A stretch of 64,000 bases of DNA from Ditylenchus dipsaci. Taxonomy: Eukaryota > Nematoda > Chromadorea > Rhabditida > Anguinidae. Positions 36,823 to 49,400 of this stretch are shown in pieces (within the stretch, counting starts at the first letter, position 1; each line of letters starts with the position of its first letter). The notes under the pieces were generated by a model, which saw only the letters and a list, made by a program, of their open reading frames with translations, did no database searches and had not been told where the DNA came from. The DNA lies in contig SADC01000907.1 in assembly GCA_004194705.1 (NCBI GenBank), positions 124,001-188,000 on the forward strand. Reading direction: 5' to 3'. A program made the position numbers and the translations under genes.

Positions 36823-38232
36823 TTCATGCATTTGTGGTTTTTTCGCATTCAAGTATTCGTTGTTTTGGGCAATGAGGATTCTAAATGTAGCTACCGTATT
36901 TCTTCTATTAGTACCCCCCCCCATCCTGATTTAAAAAAGTTTTTTTTTGCATTGTGCTTTGATCCACCTTTTGAAGTCGACTCCTAGACAATTTACCACC
37001 CATTTTGTAGCGGTGTCTCTTTTCACTAGGTGAAATTTAAGGAGTAGTCACTAAAAGTAATTTTTAAAAAACCCAAAAATAAGAGGGAGTTAGTCGGCGT
37101 TATATCGGGCGGTAAAAAAAAATAACATCCAATAGTTGGTTATTGCGCTCACCTCTGCAACATCTGTGATTTTGCTCAAATTAACTTCTGCTCCGAAAAA
37201 ATGTTTCAGCTAATTTTAGGAATTGGTTGGATTGTACAGTCAGGCCTTTTAGCTGATAAATTTTAATATTGGTGAAGAAAAGGTATAATCAGCTGCCAAT
37301 TATGTGACGAAACAAATGCAAGGTCTCAAAAAAGCATTGACTTACTCTCTCTCTGTTGTATATCGCAAAAGGAAGAATACATGAAAGTGTCGCGTAGCCG
37401 ACTGACATTTTTTCCGCTTTTTCGCATTAAATAAATATTCAAATGTTTTAGTTTGTCATTCAAAGAGGTAAAGAAGTGTTATTGTTCCAAACAAAAAATA
37501 AGCATTATTCGTAAAGGAACAAACAAGCAAACGTCTAAAATAAATGTCACAAATGGAGCATTCCTTTTATAGCCGGCAGTACTTAATCAAAAATTTCGGC
37601 TGTCAATCATATTTTCTGCTAATCAGCCAGATTTGACTGCACACAATCACAGCTTTGCAACTAAATTTTTGATGAATTTAAATTATTTTGCTGAATATTC
37701 ACGCGAATAATTTTATAGAAGTTTTTTTTTCGAATATAATTTGCTTTAGAGTAATTTATATTTTTCGCAGTCTAACGACTTATTTAGTTTGCTTTACCAC
37801 ATCACAAAGGTGTAAGCTGCGTTCGATTTTGTAATGATCTCGACTTTGACCACAGTTAGAGTCAACTGCGACCAGGGTTAGAATTATTTTCGGAAGATGT
37901 GTCAAGGATTTAAGTGAAGTCATACGCAAATTATGTGTATAAGAATTAGAACAATTTAACAGTGCAAATGTAGATTTTTAAAAGCGAGGACATTTAAAAA
38001 AGACCGCGAATTTCAACCCTTTTTGATCATCAGATTCTCTGACAACCATTTAGATAACATGTTTTTGCATTATTTCCAACGAAAGAATTCTAAAAATGAG
38101 AGATTAACCTAGGAAAAAAAGTTATGACCTGGTGAGAGTTACCGAAAACCACAGGGAAGGCCAAGGCATTTTGGGTGAATTTGGGTGCAAAAGAGGGTTC
38201 GGCGTTCGAGGGTATAGTGTTTCGAGGGTATA

Positions 38233-38414
38233 CAGTCGACTCTCCCAATAAGGACACTCCCATTAAGGACACTCTCTCAATAAGGACAGCAAAATTTTAT
38301 GTATTTGGTTTGCAGATAAGTAAATCTCGATAAAAGGACGCTCTAATTAAGGACAGCTCCCAATAAGGACGGCATTTAGCCGATCTCTTGGGTGTCCTTA
38401 TTGGGAGAGTTGAC
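38233..38414. mobile_element. MITE of the CAGTCGACTCTC type
   Basis: Begins (TA)CAGTCGACTCTCCCAATAAG and ends CTTATTGGGAGAGTTGACT, its imperfect complement. The phrase AATAAGGACA recurs several times inside. The left flank is TA. Confidence 0.65.
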
Positions 38415-38701
38415 TTTACCCGAAAATTGCCTTTTTCCCCTTTTTTTGCAATTTTTTTCTACAAGCCTCAGAAACAATTTGAACTATTTATTTAACAATT
38501 TTAACTATTTTTAAGCAGAGTTTGGTTTGGTAATTTTGGTATGAAAAGTGTAAAAAAATTGCCTTGGTCCCTAAGCTGACTAGGCTTAGGCGAGGGTAGG
38601 CCAGCGTATATTAGTACGAACTCTAACATGTTTTCGAACACATATAGTGCCGAGCGTTCTATGCCCGAAAAACCTTAAAATATTATTTCAGTTGCACCAA
38701 A

Positions 38702-41700
38702 ATGAAATCGTTTGACAGACGCAACACTAGCACTAACTCGTCTTCCACCAGTGTTGAGCTATTCACTCCCAAGTTGCCTCTGCTTAAATTAGATTCTCGA
38801 GCCAGCATGTACAATTTGCGGAAGAGAATGACTCCAAAACCGACCCCTTCAGTCACTGGACGCCAGAGAAGATCCATGAGCACTAGATCTGTAGTTATTG
38901 CTAACCAAGAGGATGATGATGAAGAAGATGAGAATTTGTCTGTTCAAGAATATAGCAAACCAACCAAATCCTCTTCTTCTTACTATTACAAGCTTTATGA
39001 TGGTGTAGATGATGTCAGTGATCAGGAAGAAAGTATGGAACGTCTTTGGCAAGTTACCAAGGACAACTTGGACAGGGTGGGGGATTTAGGTGCTTTATAT
39101 TAAAAAAGAACCGATGAAATTTTTAGAAATATTTTTGAATTTAATTTTTACTCAATGGATTACTGAGTACCGTATTTGCTCTAATAGGCCGCCCGGGCAG
39201 CTTATTTTTCAAACCCTTAAAAACCTGAAAATTTTCAGGTCGATCTAGAGATTTTCGGGTGCTCAACCGGAATTTAAAAAGTGCAATCGGTAGAGGTCGC
39301 AGGGTTAAGAAAATTCAATAAACAGTTTTTCTGTAGGCCGAGATATAGGTCTATTAAGTTGAGTGCGGCGGCTTATTACAAGGGCGGCCTATTAGAGGTA
39401 ATATAATATTGGGATGGTGCAATTGGTAGTAGGTTAGTACCCGAGGGGTGCTCTTGATTTCTACCCCCATCCCACGGTTTTTGTTTTTTATTGTCTTTTG
39501 TTGTTTTTTCGCTTTGTAATCCTTTTTAGTGTGGTTTTTAGCGCCAAATAATGGCACTTATGTACCTGGGGGCCCCTTTTTCGGTCAACTACGAATAGTG
39601 TTTAGACTAGAGCTGGAAACGGGACGGGATCCCGACGGGATCCCGATCCCGCCCGATCCCGCCCGATCGATTTTCGGGCGAAAATCCCGTCCCGGAATCC
39701 CGCCCGATCATTTTCCAAAATCCCGATCCCGAAATTCGGCGAATCCCGACGAAAATTTTTCAAATAAAATAACATACACTTGACGCATTTTCTTTGCAAA
39801 ATTGATTTTTTTGCTCTCTTTCCGATATAATTTCTACTTGATTGTTATAGCTATGAGCGTTATTTGGAGCATAGAACTTTTCGAGAAACTGTCATCGTTT
39901 GAAGCCAAATGCGGAATGTGCAAAAAATCAATCAAAATGTCGGCTAAACTACGGTTTGTGGTACTGGCTCAAAATGACCAGAAATGATGTTCTACAGCCG
40001 TTTTAAAAACGATAGACAAGGCATGAAAACGATTAGGAAAAAAACACTCTTCAGGTAAAATTTTTTCGACTTAAATTTAACTTTTTGCCTTGGGGGACCA
40101 AAGTAATTTAAGTCTGGAGATAGAATTCGAACACAGTTTTGTTGACTGGGGCCTACCGCATAAAGAAACTCTTGTTTGCATACATTTTTGTGCATCCAGA
40201 GTTACTTTCGAGTGATTTGTGTCTAAAGTATGTGGGTGTGCGCATCTCAACTCCAAGCTCCAACTCCCTCGGGACGGGGGTGCGCACACTCACTTACCTT
40301 AGACATAATTCCGAGCAAGATCGTTGATTGTTGATCATTAATGCATTAAAGACTCTTTTTGCCCAGCTCTAGTGAACAAAACGGAGTAGAATACCCTTAA
40401 ACACAGTGATTCTGATCTTTTTAGGGTATCTGGATATCCTTTCAGGTTGGTTTGCCTTGGTCCCCCAAGGCAAAAAGTCAAATCTTAGTCAAAAAGTTTC
40501 ACCTGAAAAGTGCTTTTTCAATCCTTTTTATGCCTTTCCTATCGTTTTCGGCGGTTAAAACGGCTTTAGCACATCATACCGAAGTCCGGCCAAAATGTCT
40601 GAGCGCAGCACAAAAGGGCTTTTCGTTCACGCAAAATCACATGATAAATTTGCTGCTAAACTCAAAGATCTGCAAGAAAAGCAAGAGAACCCAATTTGTA
40701 AAGATGTTGCCGAAAGGTGTTATTTCTTGTTCAAAGCTGCGTTATCTTTTTGTAACATTCCTTTGATTTGTAGGAGAACTCTCTTCGTTGGACAAAAAAG
40801 TGATTCATCACATAGCTTGTGCTAACCTTTCCTTCGCCAGTGTTGACCAGCCGACATTTAAGCGAAATGTTTATTTTTTTAACAAAGCTGGTTGATAAAT
40901 TAATATTATTATTGAATTATGTCGATTATGTGAAGCGTAGCCATATAAAATGTTTACTAAAGGTGGATTTATAATCATAGAGCAATGTTTGAGGGTAATT
41001 TCTTGTGAAAAATAAAAAAATGAAAAAATCCCGAAATTTGAACGGGATCACGACGGGATCCGGAATTTTTTAGCGATAAACCCGATCCCGAATCTTTTTT
41101 TGGCTGAAAATCCCGTCCCGAAATCCCGCCCGAACGCTAGATTCCAGCTCTAGTTTAGACGTCGTCTTAGTAATTTTTATACGCTAAAAACGATAAAAAG
41201 TTGTTTCCCAACAATTTTCGTACTCAATATGTTAGGGATTCAAAAAAATTTGGTTACTATAAGTCGACCAATTGCCTTGGTCCTCCAAGCTAAATAAACC
41301 AAAAAGGGTACCTGGATATCTCTAAATACCGAAAAGATGGGATTTGAACATAGTTTTGTTAGCTGGGGCCTACCGCATAAAGAAACTCTGGTATGCGTAT
41401 TATTTTATGCATCCAGAGTCCCTTTCGAGTGATTTGTGTCTAAGGTATGTGGGTGTGCGTATCTCAACTCCAAGCCCCCAAGCCCCCAAGCCCCCAAGCC
41501 CCCTAAGGGTGCGCAGGGTTCTTGAGAGTTAGAGATGCGCGCACTCACTTACCTTAGACATGATTCCGAGAAGTACTCTTGATCATAAAATGCATATAAA
41601 GACTCTTTTTGCCCAGCTCCAGTGACCAAAACGGGGTAGGATACCTTAATGCACGATATTTTACCTTGGGGGACCAAGGCAGTTAGTCAACTTTTATTAC

Positions 41701-44700
41701 CCAACTTTTTTTCGAAAAACCAACTTTTTAGAGCGGAAATTGTTAGGAAAGAGATTTTTTATCGTTTTAGCGTACAAAAATCACTTAAAAGACGTTTAAA
41801 CACTATTTACAGTTAATCAAAAAAGTCCCGCCCCCCCCAGGTACATAAGTACCCAAATAATTTTTATTCTTTATATTCCATTCAATATTTTTTTATTGAC
41901 ATTGAATATAATCCCACCCAGCTGCACGTGTATTGTTTAACCCCTAGAAAATCCAAAAATTTGAGGTCGATTTTGAGATTTTTGGGTGCTCAAACAAAAT
42001 CTAAAAAGTGGAATTCAGAGAGCTCGTCAAAATTATTAAACTGCTTGTGTGTCCTGCAATTTTCGGTTGAAAAATTTCCAGATTTAAAAGCAATAGACAT
42101 CAACTGGTCCAACATATCCCATGAAATTATCTTCAATGTCGATTTTGGAAAAGTATTGAATGGGATACAGTTGAACCTGGTTGAACCACCACTCCTAAAA
42201 GTTAGTTCCCGTCTATGGTGCAACACTTTTTCACCCCAATTTCGAACTGTTTTGCCAGTTCTGTTTTATCGATCTGGTCGCAAATATCGTAAAGGATTTC
42301 GATTTTGCCGATCGTTTTTCAAAAAGATAATATTTTTTCTCTGAAAAATCAAAACCTCTTTAAACCGTCACCATTTTTTGAAACTTGGAAAAAAAAGAGT
42401 TTATGTGGGTATAAAAAGGTAAAAAAAATTCTTTTTAGCCAGATCTACCTTTCTCAAAAAATTTGAATTTTAATATCTGCTGTAATATTTCAAATATTTC
42501 AGGGTATTCACTTCTATTGCGAAACACACGTAAATTGCACTAGTCCTCTGCAGCAATATGATCACATGTTTAATGTAAGTTTTTTTTACTTATTATCAAG
42601 ATTTAAATAATTTGAACTATTAAGGTCAACAAAAAAGTGCTTGGAGAAGGTCAATTCGGCAAAGTGTTCAATGGATTTCATCGAAAAACTGGCCAGAAAA
42701 TTGCAGTAAAAGTAATCTATAGCTCTGTGTTTATTATTATATTAAATTGATTTTACTTGTTCAGGTGATCTTGAAGAGCAGAATAAAAAAACTACAAATA
42801 AAGCATGATGTACTCAAAGCTGAAGTAGGCATTTTGCAAAGCTTGGACCATGAGGCTATAGTCAAGCTGATGTGCTTGAGAGACACCAGCTCGCGGCTAT
42901 TTATAGTGATGGAGGGGATGTATGGTGACATGTACGAGTTGATCGACAAACAGGCAAGCTGGTTTTTACACAGATAATTTATGGAACTATTTTTTTATTA
43001 AAATAAAATTAATAAACTAAAATTTGTCAATTTTATGGTTTAAAAGGGCATGCTCGTCGCTGATGGGAATATTTCAGAAGGCGGGTGCCAGCAAAATTCA
43101 AACGAGCATAAAAATGTTGCATTTTAGCAAAAGTGTAAAAAAACGTTGCTTCCAACCAAAATCAAGCTGATGACTGACTTTCACAGTCCGCAGCTGCTAT
43201 CTAACTATGCCACTGATGCTACTATACGGAGAGATAGGGTGTCCCAGTAAATTTGAAGCACTTTGAAAGGCGATAATTTTTTCCGGGTCAAATTCCGAAA
43301 ATCTGTAAACACTAATCGGATCAAAAAAATTGGTAAAAATATAATCAATTTTGGCTTGCTCCCCCTGTAGTTTGGGTCATAGTGTGTGGATGGTCTCTTG
43401 ATGGGCTACGCTCAAACCACGGTAAGGACTAGGGTTGGGAAAAAATACCGGTATTTTGTTTTCCCGGTATTAATACCGGGAAACGGTATTTTTCGGTATT
43501 TTGTTACCAGATGGTTAAGAAGGGGAACCAAGACATAAAAGTAAAAAAGGTGATCTTTTTATTTTTATCGTACGATACACTATTCGCATACCGTATTTTC
43601 TCTAATTATAGACCCGGGTCTATAATTTTTCAACCTCTCGAAAATCGGAAAATTTCGAGGTCGATCTCGAGATTTTTGGGTGCTCAACCAAAATCTATAA
43701 AGCGGAATTGGCAGAGCTCGTGGGAGCTAAGAAAACGCAAAGAAGATATTTTCAAAATGTTTACTCTGCGCCGAGATACAGACCTTCAAAGTCGAGGGGG
43801 GTCTATAATTAGATACGGGTCTATAATTAGAGAAAATACGGTACTATCATATACTATCCGCGTTTACGCATACATATCGTACGAAAAACTTGAAATTTTG
43901 GAACTTTTGAAAATGTTTAACTTTTTTGACTTAGTCCCTCGTTCAAAAAAACATTATTAACCGATTTTAAAATACCGACTTTCCACATCCGGTCTTTTAT
44001 TAATAAAATACCGTTATTAATACTGTTATTAATATTATTGGCCAACCCTAGTTAGGACCAAGCAAAAAATTTGTGTTTTTCAAATTTTTAGACCAAACAA
44101 TTTGTATATTTTTTCTGGTCATATCAGCGTTTACAGATTTCCGGAATTCGACCCAGAAAAAAGTTATTGCTGTTCAAAGTGTTTCAAATTTCTTATGGCA
44201 TCTTATGGATAAACATGAAAAAATTCTTATTTATATAAAAATTTCACATTTTCTTTTGGTTTGTATATGTCTTTTTATGGATTTATCAAATTGAAAATTT
44301 CAGTTTCAGGACGATGCATGTGGTCTAGACGAGTCTCTGATCAAGTTCATTTTTATCCAAGTGCTGAGTGGAGTACACTACCTGCACTCAAGATGTATTG
44401 TTCACTGCGATCTTAAACCAGAAAATGTGCTCGTCTCCGACTACCACTCTATGACTCCCATGGCCAAAATATGTGACTTTGGATTTGCAAGGTTCTTGTC
44501 TGAACAGGCATTGTGCACTGACAGAGTCGGCACACCAATTTATTCGGCCCCTGAGGTCATCAAACAAAAAGGTTGGAATATTTTTTTGAAAAATATGCTC
44601 TGAATGTGATGGTTAAACTTCGTCCGAATTATTGGCTTACATATTTTTTGGTTCAAAAAATGACTAAGAAGAATTAATAAATGAAAAGATTGAAAGGTTT

Positions 44701-46431
44701 ATAAAATAAAATTATTTCGAGAATTTTAATTTTAAAACCTCTAGATTTCTATATTTCTTAATTTATTCAGCAGAGCTTGATAGCTTTTTAGAAAGTCAAG
44801 ATCTAGTGCTACATGATGGAACAAAACAAATTAGAAAATTTACAAAAGAAAAAAAGAAAAATGTCAAAATAAAATTCACTGGTGAAATTAAGACTTTTGA
44901 GGGCGCAATTCAGTTTGAGTTTTTAGCTAATTTTTAGTTCTGAAGTAATTCAAGTACAGGCCGAAACCTCAAAAAAAAGTTTTCGGATTTCACCGGTCCA
45001 CGGAAGCTCCCGACAAAATTTTCCGAAAATTGCGCAGTTTTTTTCTGTATATTTGATGAAACAGATAGCTGCTTAAAAATTCTTGGTACAGGCATTGCAG
45101 ATAACAAAACCTTAAAGTTAAAAAAAATTCTTACCGTCGATCTTTTGTTGAGCACAACAATATTTCCTATTATTGCATTTATCATGCAACTCGTCTGACT
45201 TGTAGTCCTTCAATGATTCTAATTTTTCTAAATTTGGTAATATTATTTCAATTCTATCAAATTCAGGCTTCAACAAGAGTTCAGACATGTGGAGTCTGGG
45301 CATCCTACTCTATGTAGCTCTAACCGGCAGTTTCCCGTTCAAAGAAGACGAGGAGATCACAGTAGAAGTACTGAAGCATTCTTTTGCTAGTACCTTCGAC
45401 AGCAGATGGGCCAAGATGCCTAAGGCTGGCAGATTTGTGATGAGTCTGATGATGTTTAACGTAATAAAATTGAAGAAAGTTTAGTTAGTTAGTTTAGTTT
45501 CTAATTATATTTTGCAGAAAGAAGAACGTTTACGTTCTGAAGACTGTTTTAACCAACCCTGGCTTCAAGACACTAAGTTAATTAGCAACTTGTTGAAGAT
45601 GGAGAAGTCTCTCGGCTTTGAAAAAAAACAGCCGAAAAAGCAGAAGTGTTTGGTTACTCCAAATTTGCCTAGCATTAAACGCAGCAGAGCGCCGAAAAAA
45701 GAAATTTTGATGGTAAATTTAGACGGTTTACATGTTTTCTGAAAAAAATTAAGAAAGCTGAGTATTTTTGATTGCTCCTGCTTAAAAATTGCAATTTTAC
45801 TAGTTTTTATTGTAAGCGGGGGTCAAACCAAAGGGTAGTGTTTTTTTAAATTACAGCTGAGTAGCTCAATAACTTTGCTCCCGTTTAAGGTCCAACCATT
45901 TTTACCAGAAATTTTGCAATAGATCCGACAGTCTCCTCCAGGATTCTGATTTTATCGGTCGTTCCTGAAAATAACAATATTTTTGCCGATAAGACCCGTG
46001 GTTTTTGCTATAATGACACCCTTCTGTCAAAAAGGGTAGTTTTACAGTGGGAATTAGAGGTCTCATCTGCAAAAATACTGTTATTTTCAGAAACGAACTA
46101 TAAAGTCAGAACTAAGTCAGAATTAAGTCAGAAAGTCAGTCTGGACTAGCTTGGCAGGTTAATTTCGACAAATTACTGCGAAAATCTAGCTAAAATTGTC
46201 GGTCCCTAAGCGGAAACGAAATTGAATGGGTGGAGTTATACAGGGACTCGACTGTAATAGGCAACTTCAGTTTCAAATTTTGATCCGACAAGGCAAATTT
46301 TTGTAGTCGCCTTGAAAATAATTTCAACAGCGACGACAAAATTGAAATATTTTCAGCAAGAAGTACAGAAAACCCTAGACGGGTCCCTCAACCCAGAATA
46401 CAAAGTATTCTGCCCTCCACTCCTCGAATGA
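38702..46431 (+). CDS. Protein kinase D-like Ser/Thr kinase (528 aa form)
   Basis: Predicted Ser/Thr kinase closest to the PKD/DKF group of CAMK kinases. Proposed exons: 38702-39089, 42082-42200, 42503-42574, 42625-42711, 42765-42953, 44304-44571, 45267-45460, 45518-45712, 46357-46431, all in phase. The N-terminal 130 residues are Ser/Thr-rich with an acidic run (EDDDEEDE). Catalytic motifs are complete: glycine loop GEGQFGKV, lysine in IAVK, glutamate in LKAEVGIL, HCDLKPENV, DFGFARF, GTPIYSAPE and DMWSLGILLY; GSFPFKEDEEI and NQPWLQD are PKD-like. No C1 or PH domain is encoded in the exons found, unlike standard PKD, so diacylglycerol control seems absent. The exon ending at 42953 uses a GC donor (CAG|GCAAGC). 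The joining of exon 1 rests on phase and donor sequence only. Alternative end: fusion to the next frame (see findings). Confidence 0.85.
39556..41865. mobile_element. Foldback element interrupted by a hAT insertion
   Basis: Left arm ACTTATGTACCTGGGGG and right arm CCCCCCAGGTACATAAGT are complementary. Inner arm sequence AGTAATTTTTATACGCTAAA after the hAT element pairs with TTTAGCGTACAAAAATCACT before the right end. Internal blocks match the foldback at 12964-13797 (CCGCATAAAGAAACTCT and GTGTCTAAGGTATGTGGG), so both belong to one family. Confidence 0.65.
39608..41152. mobile_element. hAT-type element with GGGATCCC-rich ends
   Basis: Ends TAGAGCTGGAAACGGGACGG and complementary TTCCAGCTCTA are flanked by the perfect 8-bp target duplication GTTTAGAC (39600-39607 and 41153-41160). 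Subterminal runs of CCCGATCCCG and CCCGTCCCG occur on both sides. The interior has a frame from 40595 (MSERSTKGLFVHAKSHDKF, about 60 residues before a GT donor) that looks exon-like but is not recognisable as a transposase. Confidence 0.85.
43430..44050. mobile_element. hAT-type MITE carrying a nested ACCGTAT repeat
   Basis: Ends TAGGGTTGGGAAAAAATACC and complementary GGCCAACCCTA. The flanks GTAAGGAC and GTTAGGAC match at 7 of 8 positions. Subterminal runs of ATACCGGTATT and AATACCGTTATT occur. Inside, 43591-43843 is a complete ACCGTATTTTCTCTAATTA element with complementary end TAATTAGAGAAAATACGGT. Located in the kinase intron 42954-44303. Confidence 0.8.
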
Positions 46432-49400
46432 AGAGACACGAAACCAGAAACAGTACTAAGTACTTGCCTAGCATTGTAATTTTTTCTAGCATTAAAAATT
46501 TCTGAATATAAGAAACACAAACAATATTTGTAGGAGAATCTGCCCACAACTAGCAAACAGCGGAGGATATCTACTCAGACTTTGGATCTAGAAGAGGAGC
46601 CAGTTTGTAAGAAGAAAAGAGCTGCAAGCAAGAGACTAAAAAATCTGGATGAGGCTAAAAATCAGGCGACTCCAGTGGCTAAACAATTGCATCCATCAGC
46701 TCACCAGAAAATCGAGGAGATGCTCGACAAAGACTTCCAGACATCACAAGACAAATTTGGGTGGATTAAAAGGGTAGATAAGATGCTCAAAAAATATATG
46801 GCGGAGGTGCTGCCAGAAGACCATAAGATCGTAGCTGCGGATGACAAAGTGGAGAATGTTCAAAAATTGGTAAGGAAAAAATGTTGTGCATCATTTTTTG
46901 ATAGAAAAAGGGCTTGGTTGGTTAGAGATGCGCGCACTCACTTACCTTAGACATAATTCCGGGCAAGACTCTTGATTAACACTGGAACGGCGAATTGTAG
47001 CAATTGGTGCATCTTGTGCAGAATTTCAAGGAGAACACGATAGTGAAAAAAAATTGGAAAAAAGTTCCCTCTGGGGGTATGGTGTCCCTCTGAACCAGCC
47101 AATTCAATATTTTTGCTCATGCAACTTCAATGTGGCAGATTTTGTCAATCTATTTTACTGGTTCGAATGATTTATATTTTGAAAGAAAGCGCAGATTACG
47201 GGCTTTCTAATAAGGCAACGTTAAGGTATTTATGACAGCTATATGTGAAAATTTTAGTTCATAGAAATAATCGTGTCAATTTCCGAAAACGTTGTTGATA
47301 CTTGAAAGCGCAACAAAACGTGTGATAACGTCGGATTTTTTCAGCTATCGATGCATACCATTCGACAGAGCAAGAAAAACTGCACCAGAAAAAGATTTGA
47401 AGTAGGGTTAAAAGAGGCTTTGAGAGTGTTTAGCGAGACTCTCAAAAAAAAGTTTTAAACTAATTTTGATAAATTAATTTTGATAAATTAATTTTGAATA
47501 AATTAATTTTGTAAAACTCATGTTCCGCTAGTGGAACCCCAACTTTTTACACCGGATTCGTGTTCACCATGGTCGATTTGCTAATCAAACTGCCATCAAA
47601 CATGGGAACTCGCTGTCAAATTTCAGATTCCGCTCAAGACAAAAAATATTCAAATTCAAATTTTTTGAAATTCAAATCATTTTTGTCTTGAGCGGAATCT
47701 GAAATTTTACAGCGAGTTCCCATGTTTGATGGCACTTTGATTAGCAAATCGACCATGGTGAACATGAATCCGGTGTTTAAAATTGCGGTTCCTCTAGCGA
47801 AACATGAGTTTTACGTCAAAATTAATTTAAAACTTTTTTTGACAAAATCTGCCTCATTGAAGTTGCATGAGCAAAAATATTGAATTGGCTGGTTCAGAGC
47901 GGCACCATACCCCTAGAGGAAACTTTTTTCCAATTTTTTTTCCTTATCGTGTTCTCCTTGAAATTATGCACAAGACGCACCTTTTGCTACAATCCGACGT
48001 TCCAGTGTTAAAAATGCATTTAGAGGCTTTTTTTTGCCAATTCCCATGTTAAAAAACATAGTAAAACAGGTAAAAAGTCGAAATTTCAAAAAGCTCAAAA
48101 CTCAGTTTTTTCTATATCAGAACTGAAAAATGATGCCTTTTTTAAACTCCTGATGCCATTTTACGTCGATATAGGGTGTTTGGAAGCACTTTAAAAAAAA
48201 AGTTTAAAAAGTTTATTTAAAAAAAGTTTATTAAAGTTTATGGGGGGGGGGGTGGTTATATCCAAGTAGGGTCGAAAAAAGTATTTTTGCTGCAAAAAGG
48301 TTTTTTTGCGGCAAGAAAAACGTTTGCTTCACGTCAAAATATGTTTCTCTATAGTAGATCTATTCTCTACTATTTGAATTCCCGCCACACTCCACACTTT
48401 AAAAAGCCGCTATGGGTAATTTCGGGTAGCCCGAAAAGTACCTGGGCATATCAGCAGCACTTTAGAAGCATACCTGCACGCAGCGCCGGCGGCGCGCCGG
48501 CGCTGCACGAGCACCGGCGCGCCGCCGGGTAAAATCGGGCAAGTTGGAGCGCCGGCGCCGGCGGCGAAAAAAATGAAGCGTGTCGGCGCCGGCGGCGAAA
48601 ATTTTGTGAGGCGCTGGCGCTTCGAAAGATGGAAAAAGTATATAGTTTTAGAAGTTAACAGAAGGCGGGAGATCTATTCAAGTACTATGCAAATGATATC
48701 TGTTGTGAAAAAACGTCGTTTTAGTATGAATTTTGTCATGTTTAAAAACATAATTCAAATTTCACCCTTATTATACATAATCCGGCGCCGGCGCTGCACC
48801 AGCGCCGGCGCGCCGCCGGCAAAAAAAGACATCTAATGAGCGCCGGCGGCGAAAATTTTAATGACCCGGCGCTCCAGCTGGCGCCGGCGGTGTAAATGAA
48901 AAAGCGCCGGCGCTGGCGCCGGCGCTTTTTTTATTTTTGGCGAGCGTGCAAGTATGTTTAGCAGCACTTCGGGGTGGTCTACAAGAATCTTCAAAAAAAA
49001 TCTCTCAGTAAAGTCTTTGAAAAAAAAACACTACGTGAGACTCCTTGGTGAGCATATAAAAATAAAGCGATCTTTTTTGCTGCAAATACTTTTTATTAAT
49101 TTAAAATACTTTTTTCTGTATTTAAGCATAGAAAAATGTGAATCAAACCTTTGATTTTTTAGACCCCTCAACAAGTGCGTGCCGAAAAGCTGTGGACAGA
49201 TGCCAATTATCTCAGGATCCTCAATCTGAATCCACAGCTCGCGTGGGAAGAGGTGACTGAGTTTTTGCGGAGCAAGTGGCAGGCCTGTCACAAAAGAAAC
49301 AAGTGGATGAAGCTGGCTGCGGAACAGTCGCCAATAGAAGTAGAAAAATCCAAGCCCGTAGAAAATCCAACACCAGTAGAAATTGCTAAACCAATGGAAA

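Larger units (their letters stand above)
36776..38701. other. Spacer upstream of the kinase gene
   Basis: Contains a possible AATAAA poly(A) signal (36817-36822) for the preceding gene, a worn ACCGTAT-family fragment (36894 to about 37110) and a CAGTCGACTC MITE (38233-38414). No gene seen. An acceptor-like TTATTTCAG at 38683-38691 just before the kinase start could mark a spliced 5' leader. Confidence 0.6.
39090..42081. other. Kinase intron 1, nested transposons
   Basis: About 3 kb, almost all mobile DNA: an ACCGTAT-family repeat (about 39167-39410), then a foldback (about 39556-41865) split by a hAT-type element (39608-41152), which itself contains a further partial copy of the foldback family (about 40080-40500). 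An ACCGTAT-family fragment abuts the next exon (41938-42040). Confidence 0.7.

Noticed and set aside
31436..39103. Joining the GPCR to the Ser-rich exon at 38,692 as a long C-terminal tail
   Set aside because: Possible with a GGTGT|GTGAAA donor, but it would enclose the whole gustatory-receptor gene. The exon joins the kinase in phase through TTAG|GTGCTT, and the GPCR has its own stop.
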